Positions 1 through 6,984 of a DNA stretch of 46,132 nt are shown in pieces. The stretch spans positions 1-46,132 of IMG/VR virus record IMGVR_UViG_3300009151_000116. One strand, given 5' to 3'. The notes beneath the pieces are model-generated. The model had not been told where the DNA came from. It was given only the letters and a program-made list of their open reading frames with translations, and searched no databases. Source of the stretch: a virus. Positions within the stretch are counted from its first letter, which is position 1, and every line of letters starts with the position of its first letter. Position numbers and translations under genes: made by a program.

Positions 1-2
1 AC

Positions 3-155
3 ACTATCCGTTGGACACAACCTTATGCCACATATCAAATGCGCCCGTATCTTCGTCAACTTCGTAATGACTATGAAGTTCAGATTGAAGATAAGTTGGC
101 TCGTGGTCAGTTTGATGATGCGAAAGCAGTCTTAGAAAGGATCATGTCTTTATGA
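3..155 (+). CDS. C-terminal end of an unknown protein (partial)
   Basis: The frame is open from the window edge to TGA at 153-155 and encodes the last 50 residues of a protein that starts outside the window. The peptide is charged and looks helical: it begins TIRWTQPYATYQ and ends with DDAKAVLERIMSL. I do not recognise the family. The frame is supported by its stop overlapping the ATG of the next gene (ATGA at 152-155), the arrangement used throughout this block. The 5' end is missing only because of the window boundary; nothing suggests a broken gene. Confidence 0.6.
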   Translation, partial: TIRWTQPYATYQMRPYLRQLRNDYEVQIEDKLARGQFDDAKAVLERIMSL

Positions 156-472
156 ACTTCTTTAAAAGAATGATTGTTAAATGGATACGTGAAGATTGGG
201 AAAACGCTGGCCGGACTGTTCCAGAAGATTGTTACCCAAGTCCTAAAATAACTCGTGGCAATGCTATCAGTACTATCAGTGGTCGTAATCATATTGATAG
301 CGAACCCACGCTTCAATTTAAAGTGTACAGTGCAGTGGGTGGTAAGATTGTAGAGTTTACTCGATATGATCGTAAAAGTGATAGGCATGATCATCAAGTT
401 TATATTATTGGCAAAGATGAGGACTTTGGTGAGAAAATTGCTAAAATTTCAACGCTAGAGGTGTTACGATGA
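152..472 (+). CDS. Hypothetical protein, 106 aa
   Basis: This small basic protein has no motif that I recognise. It starts MNFFKRMIVKWIRED, an amphipathic helix rather than a signal peptide, and has a mixed C-terminal half (FKVYSAVGGKIVEFTRYDR). An AAGGA-like ribosome site lies about 11 bases upstream of the ATG. The start overlaps the upstream stop as ATGA, and the stop overlaps the next start as ATGA. These junctions argue for a co-translated gene in the early operon. An open frame on the opposite strand covers the same bases, but its lack of ribosome site and the packed plus-strand layout make it a shadow. Function unknown. Confidence 0.7.
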   Translation: MNFFKRMIVKWIREDWENAGRTVPEDCYPSPKITRGNAISTISGRNHIDSEPTLQFKVYSAVGGKIVEFTRYDRKSDRHDHQVYIIGKDEDFGEKIAKISTLEVLR

Positions 473-819
473 ACGTGCAAGTACCAGCAGAAGGTATTTT
501 AAAACATAACGATTGGGGTGACTCAAAAGTCTATCGTGTTACTTGTGAGTGTGGTGATAGTGAGCACGAGCATAATGTATGGGTTGAAGCAGACGACCAT
601 GAAGTCTCGGTAACAATTTATACTACTACTAAAAGTAACTTTTGGTCTAAGACGAGATGGTATCATATGTGGACCTTGCTTACCAAAGGTTATATTGATA
701 CCGAATCAACTGTTTGTTTAAAAAGACAAGGTGCTTTGAACTATGCAGAAACATTAAAAAGTGCTATAATAGATGTAGAGGAATTTAGGAAAAACAATGA
801 GCAAAATAAAAATAGCTGA
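469..819 (+). CDS. Hypothetical protein, 116 aa
   Basis: An AGAGGTG ribosome site lies just before the ATG at 469. Near residues 24-34 the protein has a Cys/His-rich stretch (VTCECGDSEHEHN), followed by a Trp-rich segment (NFWSKTRWYHMWTLL). Two closely spaced cysteines with nearby acidic and histidine residues could bind a metal, but two Cys alone do not make a recognised zinc finger. The last 23 bases overlap the start of the QueE-like gene, so the two are probably translationally coupled. The family is not recognised. It may be an accessory gene of small aquatic T4-like phages. Confidence 0.7.
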   Translation: MNVQVPAEGILKHNDWGDSKVYRVTCECGDSEHEHNVWVEADDHEVSVTIYTTTKSNFWSKTRWYHMWTLLTKGYIDTESTVCLKRQGALNYAETLKSAIIDVEEFRKNNEQNKNS

Positions 820-1645
820 ATTATTTTATAGTATCCAAGGTGAAGGACGTTACATGGGTGTACCGTCTGTTTTCTTGCGTACATTTGGATGCAACTTTAA
901 ATGTGCTGGCTTTGGCATGAGTCGAGGCATGCTGAGTCAAGAGGCTGAAGAAATTGCAAGTGTCGCTCATATGTTTACAAAATATGAAGATTTGCCGTTA
1001 GTCAGTACAGGTTGTGACAGCTATGCCAGTTGGCATCCAGACTTTAAAAATCTAAGTCCAATGATGGAAAGTGATGGTATTGTAAATCGTATTATGGAAA
1101 TACTTCCGCACAAGCGTTGGGAAGAGGAACATCTTGTTATTACAGGTGGCGAACCTTTATTGGGTTGGCAACGTGCTTATCCAGAATTGTTAGATCACGC
1201 TAGTATGGGTAGACTTAAAGAAATTACATTTGAAACAAATGGTACTCAGCCATTAACTGATGAATTTAGATCTTATTTGCACAACTGGCGTAAGGCAAAT
1301 ACGGATCGAGAGATTACCTTTAGTGTAAGTGCAAAACTACCATGTAGCGGAGAATCTTGGGACGAAGCTATTCAACCGCAGACTGTATGCGAATACGAAT
1401 GGTTTGGTACTGCATACTTAAAGTTTGTTATTGCCACAGAACAAGACTTTGCCGATGCAGAGTGTGCTATTGCCGCATATCGTAAACAGGGATTTAAAGG
1501 ACACATTTATCTGATGCCAGTGGGCGGAGTAGAAAGTGTCTACGCAATGAATAACAAAAATGTAGCACTATTAGCAATGAAACACGGATTTCGATACAGT
1601 GATCGTTTGCAAGTGCCTTTATTTAAAAATGAATGGGGAACCTGA
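797..1645 (+). CDS. queE: QueE-like radical SAM enzyme (7-carboxy-7-deazaguanine synthase)
   Basis: The family converts carboxy-tetrahydropterin to 7-carboxy-7-deazaguanine, a step toward preQ0 for queuosine or for phage 7-deazaguanine DNA modification. Visible features are the substrate-side motif FYSIQGEG (10-17), the cluster region GCNFKC (31-36), CDSYASW (73-79) and the SAM-binding ITGGEPLL (115-122), then FETNGTQ (145-151). The usual third cluster cysteine, normally two or a few residues after the second, is displaced. The cysteines are C32, C36 and C73 (CX3CX36CD), so about 36 residues sit inside the cluster loop. Ribosome site AGGA lies six bases before the ATG. At 282 aa it is longer than typical bacterial QueE (about 210-225 aa). 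No other preQ0 gene is in the window, so modification of phage DNA is an inference. Family assignment is fairly sure; exact activity less so. Confidence 0.82.
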   Translation: MSKIKIAELFYSIQGEGRYMGVPSVFLRTFGCNFKCAGFGMSRGMLSQEAEEIASVAHMFTKYEDLPLVSTGCDSYASWHPDFKNLSPMMESDGIVNRIMEILPHKRWEEEHLVITGGEPLLGWQRAYPELLDHASMGRLKEITFETNGTQPLTDEFRSYLHNWRKANTDREITFSVSAKLPCSGESWDEAIQPQTVCEYEWFGTAYLKFVIATEQDFADAECAIAAYRKQGFKGHIYLMPVGGVESVYAMNNKNVALLAMKHGFRYSDRLQVPLFKNEWGT

Positions 1646-2097
1646 TGAATAAATGGATTGAAAAGTTATTTGGCATTGATAAGATAAAAGCCAAAACCGA
1701 AGCCGCATTAAAACAAGCAGAAGAATCTATCCAAGTAGCTAACAAAGCCGCAACTGCCGCAGAAGCCGCACAAAAAGCAGAAGAACTAGCCAAACTAGGT
1801 CCAAAGGAACGTGCTACTGCCAAAGGCGAACCTTATGTAGCAGTATTGGATACCAAAGTAAATCCAGACAATGTACGTAATGGCTTTTTTGAGCTTGACT
1901 GGAACGACCTTTTTGTGTTACAATTGAAACAAGCTGGATACGGATTTGATGGTGATGCTGACGAAGAAATTGTAGATCGTTGGTTCAGAGGACTGTGCAA
2001 AGACGTAGCTAACGAAGAAGGGGTTGATATGACTGATCGAGGTGCTGGTTATATCAATGTCCGCAAGTTAACCGAAGACAAAAGCGAAGTTTCATGA
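1645..2097 (+). CDS. Conserved phage hypothetical with N-terminal coiled coil, 150 aa
   Basis: An upstream in-frame ATG exists at 1633. I choose 1645 because it forms an ATGA overlap with the queE stop and has GGGGAA at 1635-1640 at normal distance. Residues about 13-55 are an Ala/Lys/Glu-rich helix (AALKQAEESIQVANKAA) likely to form a coiled coil. After it comes a compact domain with LDTKVNPDNVRNGFFELDWN and EEIVDRWFRGLC. That second part resembles a conserved protein of marine T4-like phages that I recall without a known function. It could be a small structural or scaffold-like protein, but its position in the early strand block does not settle this. Confidence 0.72.
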   Translation: MNKWIEKLFGIDKIKAKTEAALKQAEESIQVANKAATAAEAAQKAEELAKLGPKERATAKGEPYVAVLDTKVNPDNVRNGFFELDWNDLFVLQLKQAGYGFDGDADEEIVDRWFRGLCKDVANEEGVDMTDRGAGYINVRKLTEDKSEVS

Positions 2098-3098
2098 CAT
2101 ATATTTTAGTAGATACTGCTAACACATTCTTCCGTGCCCGTCACGTCATTAAAGGTGACGCTGACATCAAGTTGGGCATGGCGTTTCATATTACCCTTAA
2201 CAGTATCCGCAAGGCTTGGCAAGACTTTGGAGGCACACACGTGGTCTTCTGTCTCGAAGGTCGATCGTGGCGCAAAGATTATTACACTCCTTACAAAGCA
2301 CAACGAGCCGCGGCTCGTGCGGCTAAGACTGTAAAAGAACAAGAAGAAGAAACATTGTTTTGGGAATCGTTTGATGCATTTAAAGATTTCGTTACAGAAA
2401 AAACTAACTGTACAGTATTACAGAATCAAAGACTTGAAGCTGATGATTTGATTGCAGGTTTTATTCAAAGTCATCCCAATGATGATCATGTGATTATCTC
2501 AACAGACACAGATTTTGTACAGTTGATTGCCGCAAATGTCAAACAATATAATGGTGTAATGGAACACACTATTACACATGAAGGTATCTTTGACAAAAAA
2601 GGCAAGCGTGTTGTTGATAATAAAACTAAAGAAGCTAAGGTAGTTCCAGACCCTAAATGGTTATTATTTGAAAAATGTATTCGAGGCGATACTAGTGATA
2701 ACGTGTTTAGTGCTTATCCTAAGGTGCGTAAAAACAAATTAGAAGAAGCATTTAAAGACCGTGACAATAAAGGGTTCGCGTGGAATAATCTCATGTTGCA
2801 ACGTTGGGTTGACCATAATGGTTCCGAACATCGAGTACTAGAAGATTACGAACGCAACCGCAAACTGATTGATCTTACACAACAGCCTACCGATATTCGT
2901 AATATCATAACTGAAACTATTATTGATGGAATTAAACCTAAAGAAGTTACACAAGTTGGTATTAGACTATTGAAATTTGCACAACTTTACGATTTACAGA
3001 AAGTTTCAGATCAAGCATCAAGTTATGCTGATCCGTTAAACGCTAAGTATCCAGCAGCCAGTTATACATGGCAAGTTCTAAATAAAAAGGAAGTATAA
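2094..3098 (+). CDS. rnh: RNase H / 5'-3' exonuclease (FEN family)
   Basis: This enzyme removes RNA primers and 5' flaps from lagging-strand fragments at the phage replication fork. The FEN-family acidic active site is visible: VDTAN with Asp7, LEADDL with Glu115/Asp117/Asp118, STDTDF with Asp138/Asp140, and GDTSDN with Asp199/Asp202. After the last motif comes the helix-hairpin-like region typical of the fold. Length 334 aa compares with about 305 for T4 RNase H. The start overlaps the previous stop (ATGA) and the ribosome site is weak, which suggests translational coupling. The stop overlaps the next ATG as TAATG. It sits with the other nucleic-acid genes of the early block. The call is secure at family level. 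Confidence 0.92.
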   Translation: MTYILVDTANTFFRARHVIKGDADIKLGMAFHITLNSIRKAWQDFGGTHVVFCLEGRSWRKDYYTPYKAQRAAARAAKTVKEQEEETLFWESFDAFKDFVTEKTNCTVLQNQRLEADDLIAGFIQSHPNDDHVIISTDTDFVQLIAANVKQYNGVMEHTITHEGIFDKKGKRVVDNKTKEAKVVPDPKWLLFEKCIRGDTSDNVFSAYPKVRKNKLEEAFKDRDNKGFAWNNLMLQRWVDHNGSEHRVLEDYERNRKLIDLTQQPTDIRNIITETIIDGIKPKEVTQVGIRLLKFAQLYDLQKVSDQASSYADPLNAKYPAASYTWQVLNKKEV

Positions 3099-3574
3099 TG
3101 ACCGAGATTCATGCAAAGCCTGTAGTTGACGGAAAATTTTGGATTGTCGAACAAGACGAAAACAAAGTTGGAGTTTTAAAGCTAACTGAACAAAAGAAAT
3201 TTGTATTCAGTTCAAAAGACACTATTACAGTATTTGACAATAAGAAAAAATTGTTTGAGGCATTTGGATCAAACTTTTTTGTAGCCAAAAAGTCTAACGA
3301 AGAAGTTGAAAACTTAGACAGAGAAGTGCATGGGTATCCAACTAGCGGCGCACCATATAATCCCATGTACGATGTAAAGAAACATTTACCACTGTTTACT
3401 AAAAGTAATAAATCAAAATCAGTGTACTGTGCAGGCTATTACATTATCAAATTTGATAAAGGTTGGGTAAAGAGTTTTTGTCCTAAACTTATAACTGTTG
3501 AACGTTATCAATATGACGGTCCATTTAAAACTGAAATGGAAATGAAACATAGGCTAAACAATGCAAACAGATAA
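3098..3574 (+). CDS. Conserved hypothetical protein, 158 aa
   Basis: The gene starts in a TAATG overlap with rnh and has a good AAGGAA ribosome site. The N-terminal half (DGKFWIVEQDENKVGVL) looks like a beta-strand domain. The C-terminal half carries the conserved-looking segments VHGYPTSGAPYNPMYDVKKHLPLFT and, near residue 110, YCAGYYIIKFDKGWVKSFCPK, written here in two parts because they are separate blocks. I recall close relatives in marine T4-like phages, always without assigned function. Placement beside RNase H suggests a role linked to replication or takeover, but only by context. Confidence 0.75.
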   Translation: MTEIHAKPVVDGKFWIVEQDENKVGVLKLTEQKKFVFSSKDTITVFDNKKKLFEAFGSNFFVAKKSNEEVENLDREVHGYPTSGAPYNPMYDVKKHLPLFTKSNKSKSVYCAGYYIIKFDKGWVKSFCPKLITVERYQYDGPFKTEMEMKHRLNNANR

Positions 3575-3803
3575 GATTAATACAACTGTGTTAACACAGT
3601 TTATGAATCAGGTCAAAGCCGCAGATACTGCCAATCAAAGAGAAATCAGATTGGACATTGCTACTGCTAAAAACATACATCATACACTGGCATTAGTAAT
3701 GACTAGATTAGCAGGCAACTATGAAGGTTTAATGCAGTCACAGGCCAAAGAAGAACCGGTCATTACTGTTCAAATGGATGGCGGTGTGTGGGCCGAAAAG
3801 TGA
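3561..3803 (+). CDS. Conserved hypothetical protein, 80 aa
   Basis: The protein is small and mostly helical (VLTQFMNQVKAADTANQRE, LDIATAKNIHHTLALVMTRL) with an acidic, strand-like tail (VITVQMDGG). It overlaps the previous gene by 14 bases and lacks a strong ribosome site, so coupling with upstream translation is likely. The pattern of one long helix with many Q/N residues recalls small conserved proteins of marine T4-like phages; function unknown. The stop at 3801-3803 lies just before a late-promoter octamer, so it probably ends this part of the early unit. Confidence 0.65.
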   Translation: MQTDKINTTVLTQFMNQVKAADTANQREIRLDIATAKNIHHTLALVMTRLAGNYEGLMQSQAKEEPVITVQMDGGVWAEK

Positions 3804-3812
3804 TGTAGATGC

Positions 3813-3820
3813 GATAAATA
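3813..3820 (+). promoter_or_regulatory. Late-type promoter (GATAAATA) on the plus strand
   Basis: GATAAATA, the same octamer as before gp6 and the 1085-aa fibre gene, lies between two plus-strand genes. RNA would start at the G near 3826 and carry GGAGA (3836-3840) before the ATG at 3850. It is the only clear late octamer that I found in the plus-strand block. Confidence 0.65.
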
Positions 3821-3849
3821 TATACGTAGTTATCTGGAGACATGTATAT

Positions 3850-4134
3850 ATGAGTAGACCTAAACCAACAGTAGTGCTTGAGAGCGTTAATAAAAAAACG
3901 TATAAGAGTGATCAAATCTTAGAAGCGGAAGCTATTTGGGCTGTTTTCTATCTAGGAAAACCTTTCAACTTAAAAAGTCAAAATAGCCTAGGTAGTTATC
4001 CAGGTAGCAAGTACAAGAAAGTTAGTTTTTCAAATCCAGGCCATGCACACAATCTTGCTAAAAAATTAAACACGTTATTCAACAGCAAAGATTTTGCTGT
4101 GTATAAACTAACAACGGGCGAAGAAGTAAAGTGA
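3850..4134 (+). CDS. Conserved hypothetical protein, 94 aa, behind its own late-type promoter
   Basis: The frame is open from 3778, but I place the start at 3850. GGAGA at 3836-3840 stands ten bases before it, and the upstream part would overlap the previous gene without a ribosome site. The protein begins MSRPKPTVVLESVNKK and contains EAIWAVFYLGKPFNL and LGSYPGSKYKKVSFSN, then GHAHNLAKKLNTLFN. It resembles small conserved proteins of marine T4-like phages, with no known role. A late-promoter octamer GATAAATA at 3813-3820 would start RNA near 3826, giving a 24-base leader that carries the ribosome site. This gene may therefore be expressed late, unlike its neighbours. Confidence 0.68.
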   Translation: MSRPKPTVVLESVNKKTYKSDQILEAEAIWAVFYLGKPFNLKSQNSLGSYPGSKYKKVSFSNPGHAHNLAKKLNTLFNSKDFAVYKLTTGEEVK

Positions 4135-4526
4135 ACAGAAAAACCTACACTAAAATATTCTTAAAATCAGCAGGCGTTGCTGTTACAGAAGAAAATATTA
4201 GTGTCAGTATGCGAGTGTGGTGGCAAAACAACAGAACCAAAAGTCAAGGTGGTCTACGCTTAACTGAAAAAGGTTTGGACTTTGTAAGAACCACTTTGGA
4301 TTTGGCTGTTTATGAAGTTCCGTTTCCAACCGGATTTGATTTGAAACCTCAAGTGATTATATTTTTGGATAGATTTATCGACTGTCCATATTTCCTAACA
4401 GACCGCTCAATAACTGTACTTTCGGAAAGAAAATGTTTTGAGTTGTACCTGTTTAACGGTGATGTCCAAAAGTACGGAATTACCAAAGCTATGCGTAGCA
4501 AAAAAGCCACAGAAGAAGAAAATTAA
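4131..4526 (+). CDS. Hypothetical protein, 131 aa (GTG start)
   Basis: The start is GTG at 4131, overlapping the previous TGA (GTGA). The next in-frame methionine is about 26 residues in and would discard a well-formed N-terminus. The protein has a basic start (NRKTYTKIFLKSAGVAV), a central VWWQNNRTKSQGGLRLTEKGLDFV, and a hydrophobic strand region (KPQVIIFLDRFIDCPYFLT). It ends with a charged tail (KKATEEEN). The block with LTEKGLDF resembles a small winged-helix-like pattern, but I cannot name a family. A sigma70 promoter follows directly after its stop, so it closes the upstream transcription unit. Confidence 0.68.
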   Translation: MNRKTYTKIFLKSAGVAVTEENISVSMRVWWQNNRTKSQGGLRLTEKGLDFVRTTLDLAVYEVPFPTGFDLKPQVIIFLDRFIDCPYFLTDRSITVLSERKCFELYLFNGDVQKYGITKAMRSKKATEEEN

Positions 4527-4535
4527 AAAAAGCAC

Positions 4536-4564
4536 TTGACTTTTTACGGGATCTGCGTTATAAT
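4536..4564 (+). promoter_or_regulatory. sigma70-type early promoter of the MoxR gene
   Basis: TTGACT (4536-4541) and TATAAT (4559-4564) are separated by exactly 17 bases, close to the host consensus. The expected start of RNA is near 4571, giving a leader of about 46 bases before the ATG at 4617, with AGGAG at 4607-4611. The same TTGACT-17-TATAAT design recurs at 5747 and 43484. Confidence 0.88.
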
Positions 4565-4570
4565 AGTAAC

Positions 4571-4589
4571 ACTGCAAAACAAAAGCAGT
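4571..4589 (+). other. Possible 5'-end hairpin in the MoxR leader
   Basis: ACTGC (4571-4575) and GCAGT (4585-4589) can pair around a nine-base A-rich loop, and a run of T follows at 4593-4598. The predicted RNA start falls on the first base of the stem. It could stabilise the 5' end or act as a weak attenuator. The stem is only five pairs, so it may be chance. Confidence 0.35.
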
Positions 4590-4616
4590 TCTATTTTTTA
4601 ACAGACAGGAGCTAGT

Positions 4617-5711
4617 ATGGCAAAAGCAGAAGTTATCAATCGTCAAGTGAGCCCAAACGGTGCTAAAAATGCAATCCGCAAGGCATTTAAGAAACAGCGT
4701 CCGTTGTTCCTTTGGGGCCCTCCGGGCATTGGTAAATCAGATGTCATCCATCAGTTGGGTGCAGAAATTGACGCTCACGTGATTGATATCCGTTTGAGCC
4801 TTTGGGAACCTACCGACATTAAAGGTATTCCTTACTTTGATAGCAACTCAGGTACTATGGTTTGGGGTAGCCCTAGCGAACTGCCTACAAAAGAGTTTGC
4901 TTCTAAATTCCCCCACGTTATTTTGTTCTTAGACGAAATGAACAGTGCGGCTCCTAGCGTACAAGCGGCGGCTTATCAGTTGATTTTGAATCGTCGTGTT
5001 GGACAATATCACTTGCCAGACAATGTCTTAATTGTTGCCGCAGGTAACAGAGAAGCTGACAAGGGTGTTACCTACCGTATGCCTGCTCCGTTGGCAAACC
5101 GCTTTGTTCACTTGGAAATGCGTGTGGACTTTGATGACTGGGCACAATGGGCTACTGTAAACAAGGTGCATCCAGATGTAGTTGGTTACTGCACTTTTGC
5201 CAAGAAAGACTTGTACGATTTTGATCCAAAGTCTAGCTCACGTGCCTTTGCTACTCCACGCTCTTGGTCTTTTGTTAGCGAGTTGTTGGAAGATGACGAC
5301 ACTGGCAACGACACATTGACTGATTTGATTGCGGGTGCGGTTGGAGAAGGGTTAGCTATTAAGTTTATGGCTCATCGTAAGATCAGTTCTAAATTGCCCA
5401 AGCCAGAAGACATCCTTGCAGGCAAAGTTAAGAAAATGGAAACTAAAGAAATTAGTGCCATGTATTCTTTAACTGTGTCATTGTGCTATGAGCTCAAAGA
5501 TGCGGCTGACAAGAACGACAAGAAGTTTAACGACAAGGTCAACTACTTCTTTCAATTCATGATGGATAATTTTGAAACAGAATTGGTTGTTATGGGTACC
5601 AAACTTGCATTGACTCAATATCAATTGCCGTTGGATCCAGACGAGATTGCATGTTTTGATGACTTCCATACTAAGTTTGGCAAATACATTGCGGCTGCCC
5701 AAACTAAGTAA
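4617..5711 (+). CDS. MoxR-family AAA+ ATPase
   Basis: MoxR-type AAA+ ATPases act as ATP-driven chaperones, usually with a partner that has a VWA domain. Here the Walker A motif is GPPGIGKS (34-41), the Walker B VILFLDEMN (101-109), and the sensor-1 region AAGN (141-144). The MoxR-typical APLANRFVHLEM follows at 157-168. Length 364 aa fits the family. The gene has its own sigma70 promoter and a strong AGGAG ribosome site, and a perfect hairpin ends the unit. The next gene encodes a metallopeptidase-motif/VWA protein, a combination that parallels RavA-ViaA and other MoxR-VWA pairs. The substrate cannot be told from sequence; remodelling of host or phage complexes is inference. The family call is secure. 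Confidence 0.9.
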   Translation: MAKAEVINRQVSPNGAKNAIRKAFKKQRPLFLWGPPGIGKSDVIHQLGAEIDAHVIDIRLSLWEPTDIKGIPYFDSNSGTMVWGSPSELPTKEFASKFPHVILFLDEMNSAAPSVQAAAYQLILNRRVGQYHLPDNVLIVAAGNREADKGVTYRMPAPLANRFVHLEMRVDFDDWAQWATVNKVHPDVVGYCTFAKKDLYDFDPKSSSRAFATPRSWSFVSELLEDDDTGNDTLTDLIAGAVGEGLAIKFMAHRKISSKLPKPEDILAGKVKKMETKEISAMYSLTVSLCYELKDAADKNDKKFNDKVNYFFQFMMDNFETELVVMGTKLALTQYQLPLDPDEIACFDDFHTKFGKYIAAAQTK

Positions 5712-5716
5712 CTAAA

Positions 5717-5746
5717 GATAAAAGGTGTAGAAATACACCTTTTATC
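5717..5746 (+). terminator. Intrinsic terminator after the MoxR gene
   Basis: GATAAAAGGTGTA (5717-5729) pairs perfectly with TACACCTTTTATC (5734-5746) around a GAAA tetraloop. Six bases after the MoxR stop, this 13-bp stem is followed by TTGACTTTTATA. The right arm carries CCTTTT and the flank is T-rich, so it could work in either direction, although the plus-strand T-tract is interrupted. The following -35 hexamer starts one base after the stem. Confidence 0.82.
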
Positions 5747-5775
5747 TTGACTTTTATACAGAATGATTGTATAAT
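5747..5775 (+). promoter_or_regulatory. sigma70-type early promoter of the VWA gene
   Basis: TTGACT (5747-5752) and TATAAT (5770-5775) have a 17-base spacer. The predicted RNA start is about 5782, leaving a leader of roughly 24 bases with an AGGAG at 5796-5800. It begins immediately after the MoxR terminator stem, so MoxR and VWA expression can be set independently. Confidence 0.88.
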
Positions 5776-5805
5776 ACATATATACAGTAAACACTAGGAG
5801 CAAAA

Positions 5806-6984
5806 ATGGCACATAGTACCGATCCAATTATTGATAAAATTGTAATAGCCCGAGTGGGACTATTGCTACGTCACCCATTCTTTGGCAACATGGCAACTCG
5901 CATGGCATTAATTGATGCCAGTGATTGGTTGCCTACTGCCGCTACCGACTTCCGTAACTTCTACTTTAACAGAGAATTCTTTGACAAGATGACTCCGCGG
6001 CAAGTTGAATTTGTAGTAGCACACGAAATTTTGCATTGTGTATTTGATCACATGATGCGTAACGAAGGTAGAGAAAAACAAATTTGGAACATTGCCGCTG
6101 ACTATTGTGTTAACGGTATCTTAAAACGTGACCGTATTGGTGATGATCCTCCTGTCAAGTTCTTTTACGATCGCAAGTACGACAACTGGTCAGCTGAACA
6201 AGTGTATGACGAGATCTACAATAAGTATGATGAAGAACAACTTAACCAATTAGGTCAGATGCTAGATCATCACATGGATCCAGAAGGCGGTAAAGATGGA
6301 CAGCCTCAGTACTCTAAAGAAGAACTGAAAAAGATCCGTGACGAGATCAAAGAAGCAATGATCCAAAGTGCCAATGCCGCAGGTGCAGGTAATGTACCAG
6401 GCGAGATTGCACGTATGATCAAAGACATGACTGAGCCTAAAATGGACTGGCGTGAAATGTTGCGTATGAATATTCAAAGTCTTGTTAAAAATGACTTTAG
6501 TTTTAGCCGTCCTAACCGCAAAGGTCAAATGACTGGCGCGGTATTGCCCGGTTGCAATTTTGACACTAGCATTGACGTATGCGTGGCACTTGACATGTCA
6601 GGTTCTATCAGCGACGAAATGGGTGCAGACTTTTTAGGTGAAGTCAAAGGCATTATGCAGGAGTTCAAAGACTTTAACATTAAAATTTGGTGTTTTGACA
6701 CCAAGGTCTATAATGAACAAGACTATGACTCTTACAACGGTGAAGAAATTGACGAGTACGAAATCATGGGCGGTGGCGGCACAGAGTTTGACTGCAACTG
6801 GGAGTACATGAAGGACCATGATATTCGTCCTAAGAAGTTTATCATGTTTACAGACGGGTATCCTTGGAGCTCATGGGGCGACGAAGATTACTGTGATACC
6901 ATTTTTATTATACACGGTAACGATACTATTGTTCCGCCGTTTGGTGCCTATGCTTACTACGATATGGAAACATCAACTGCCTAA
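5806..6984 (+). CDS. Putative metallopeptidase-motif protein with C-terminal VWA domain (DUF2201-like)
   Basis: The N-terminal part has a zinc-protease-like signature, VVAHEILHCVFDH, giving His73-Glu74-x-x-His77 with a further His82, then WNIAADYCVNG at 94-104. This is the pattern I associate with the DUF2201 metallopeptidase-like domain. A linker of charged helices follows. The C-terminal VWA domain has the metal-binding DMSGSIS (Asp263, Ser265, Ser267) and FTDG (Asp350). VWA proteins of this kind partner with MoxR ATPases, here the preceding gene. Whether it cleaves protein or only binds metal is not shown. AGGAG lies ahead of the ATG. The stop overlaps the next ATG as TAATG, so the small downstream gene is co-translated. 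Domain calls are firm; function is inferred. Confidence 0.85.
   Translation: MAHSTDPIIDKIVIARVGLLLRHPFFGNMATRMALIDASDWLPTAATDFRNFYFNREFFDKMTPRQVEFVVAHEILHCVFDHMMRNEGREKQIWNIAADYCVNGILKRDRIGDDPPVKFFYDRKYDNWSAEQVYDEIYNKYDEEQLNQLGQMLDHHMDPEGGKDGQPQYSKEELKKIRDEIKEAMIQSANAAGAGNVPGEIARMIKDMTEPKMDWREMLRMNIQSLVKNDFSFSRPNRKGQMTGAVLPGCNFDTSIDVCVALDMSGSISDEMGADFLGEVKGIMQEFKDFNIKIWCFDTKVYNEQDYDSYNGEEIDEYEIMGGGGTEFDCNWEYMKDHDIRPKKFIMFTDGYPWSSWGDEDYCDTIFIIHGNDTIVPPFGAYAYYDMETSTA

Noticed and set aside
107-397. Minus-strand open frame over the 106-aa gene
   Set aside because: Complete overlap with a plus-strand gene that has ATGA junctions on both sides; no ribosome site.
765-770. TATAAT before the QueE-like gene
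   Set aside because: It lies in the end of the preceding gene; the only TTGA-like hexamer (736-741) is 23 bases away, too far for a sigma70 promoter.
1633-1644. Upstream ATG for the coiled-coil gene
   Set aside because: It would overlap the queE end by 13 bases and stand inside its own ribosome site; the ATG at 1645 has correct spacing from GGGGAA and the ATGA overlap.
3778-3849. Upstream extension of the 94-aa gene
   Set aside because: Its N-terminus would lie in the end of the previous gene and cross the late promoter; no ribosome site, whereas GGAGA supports 3850.
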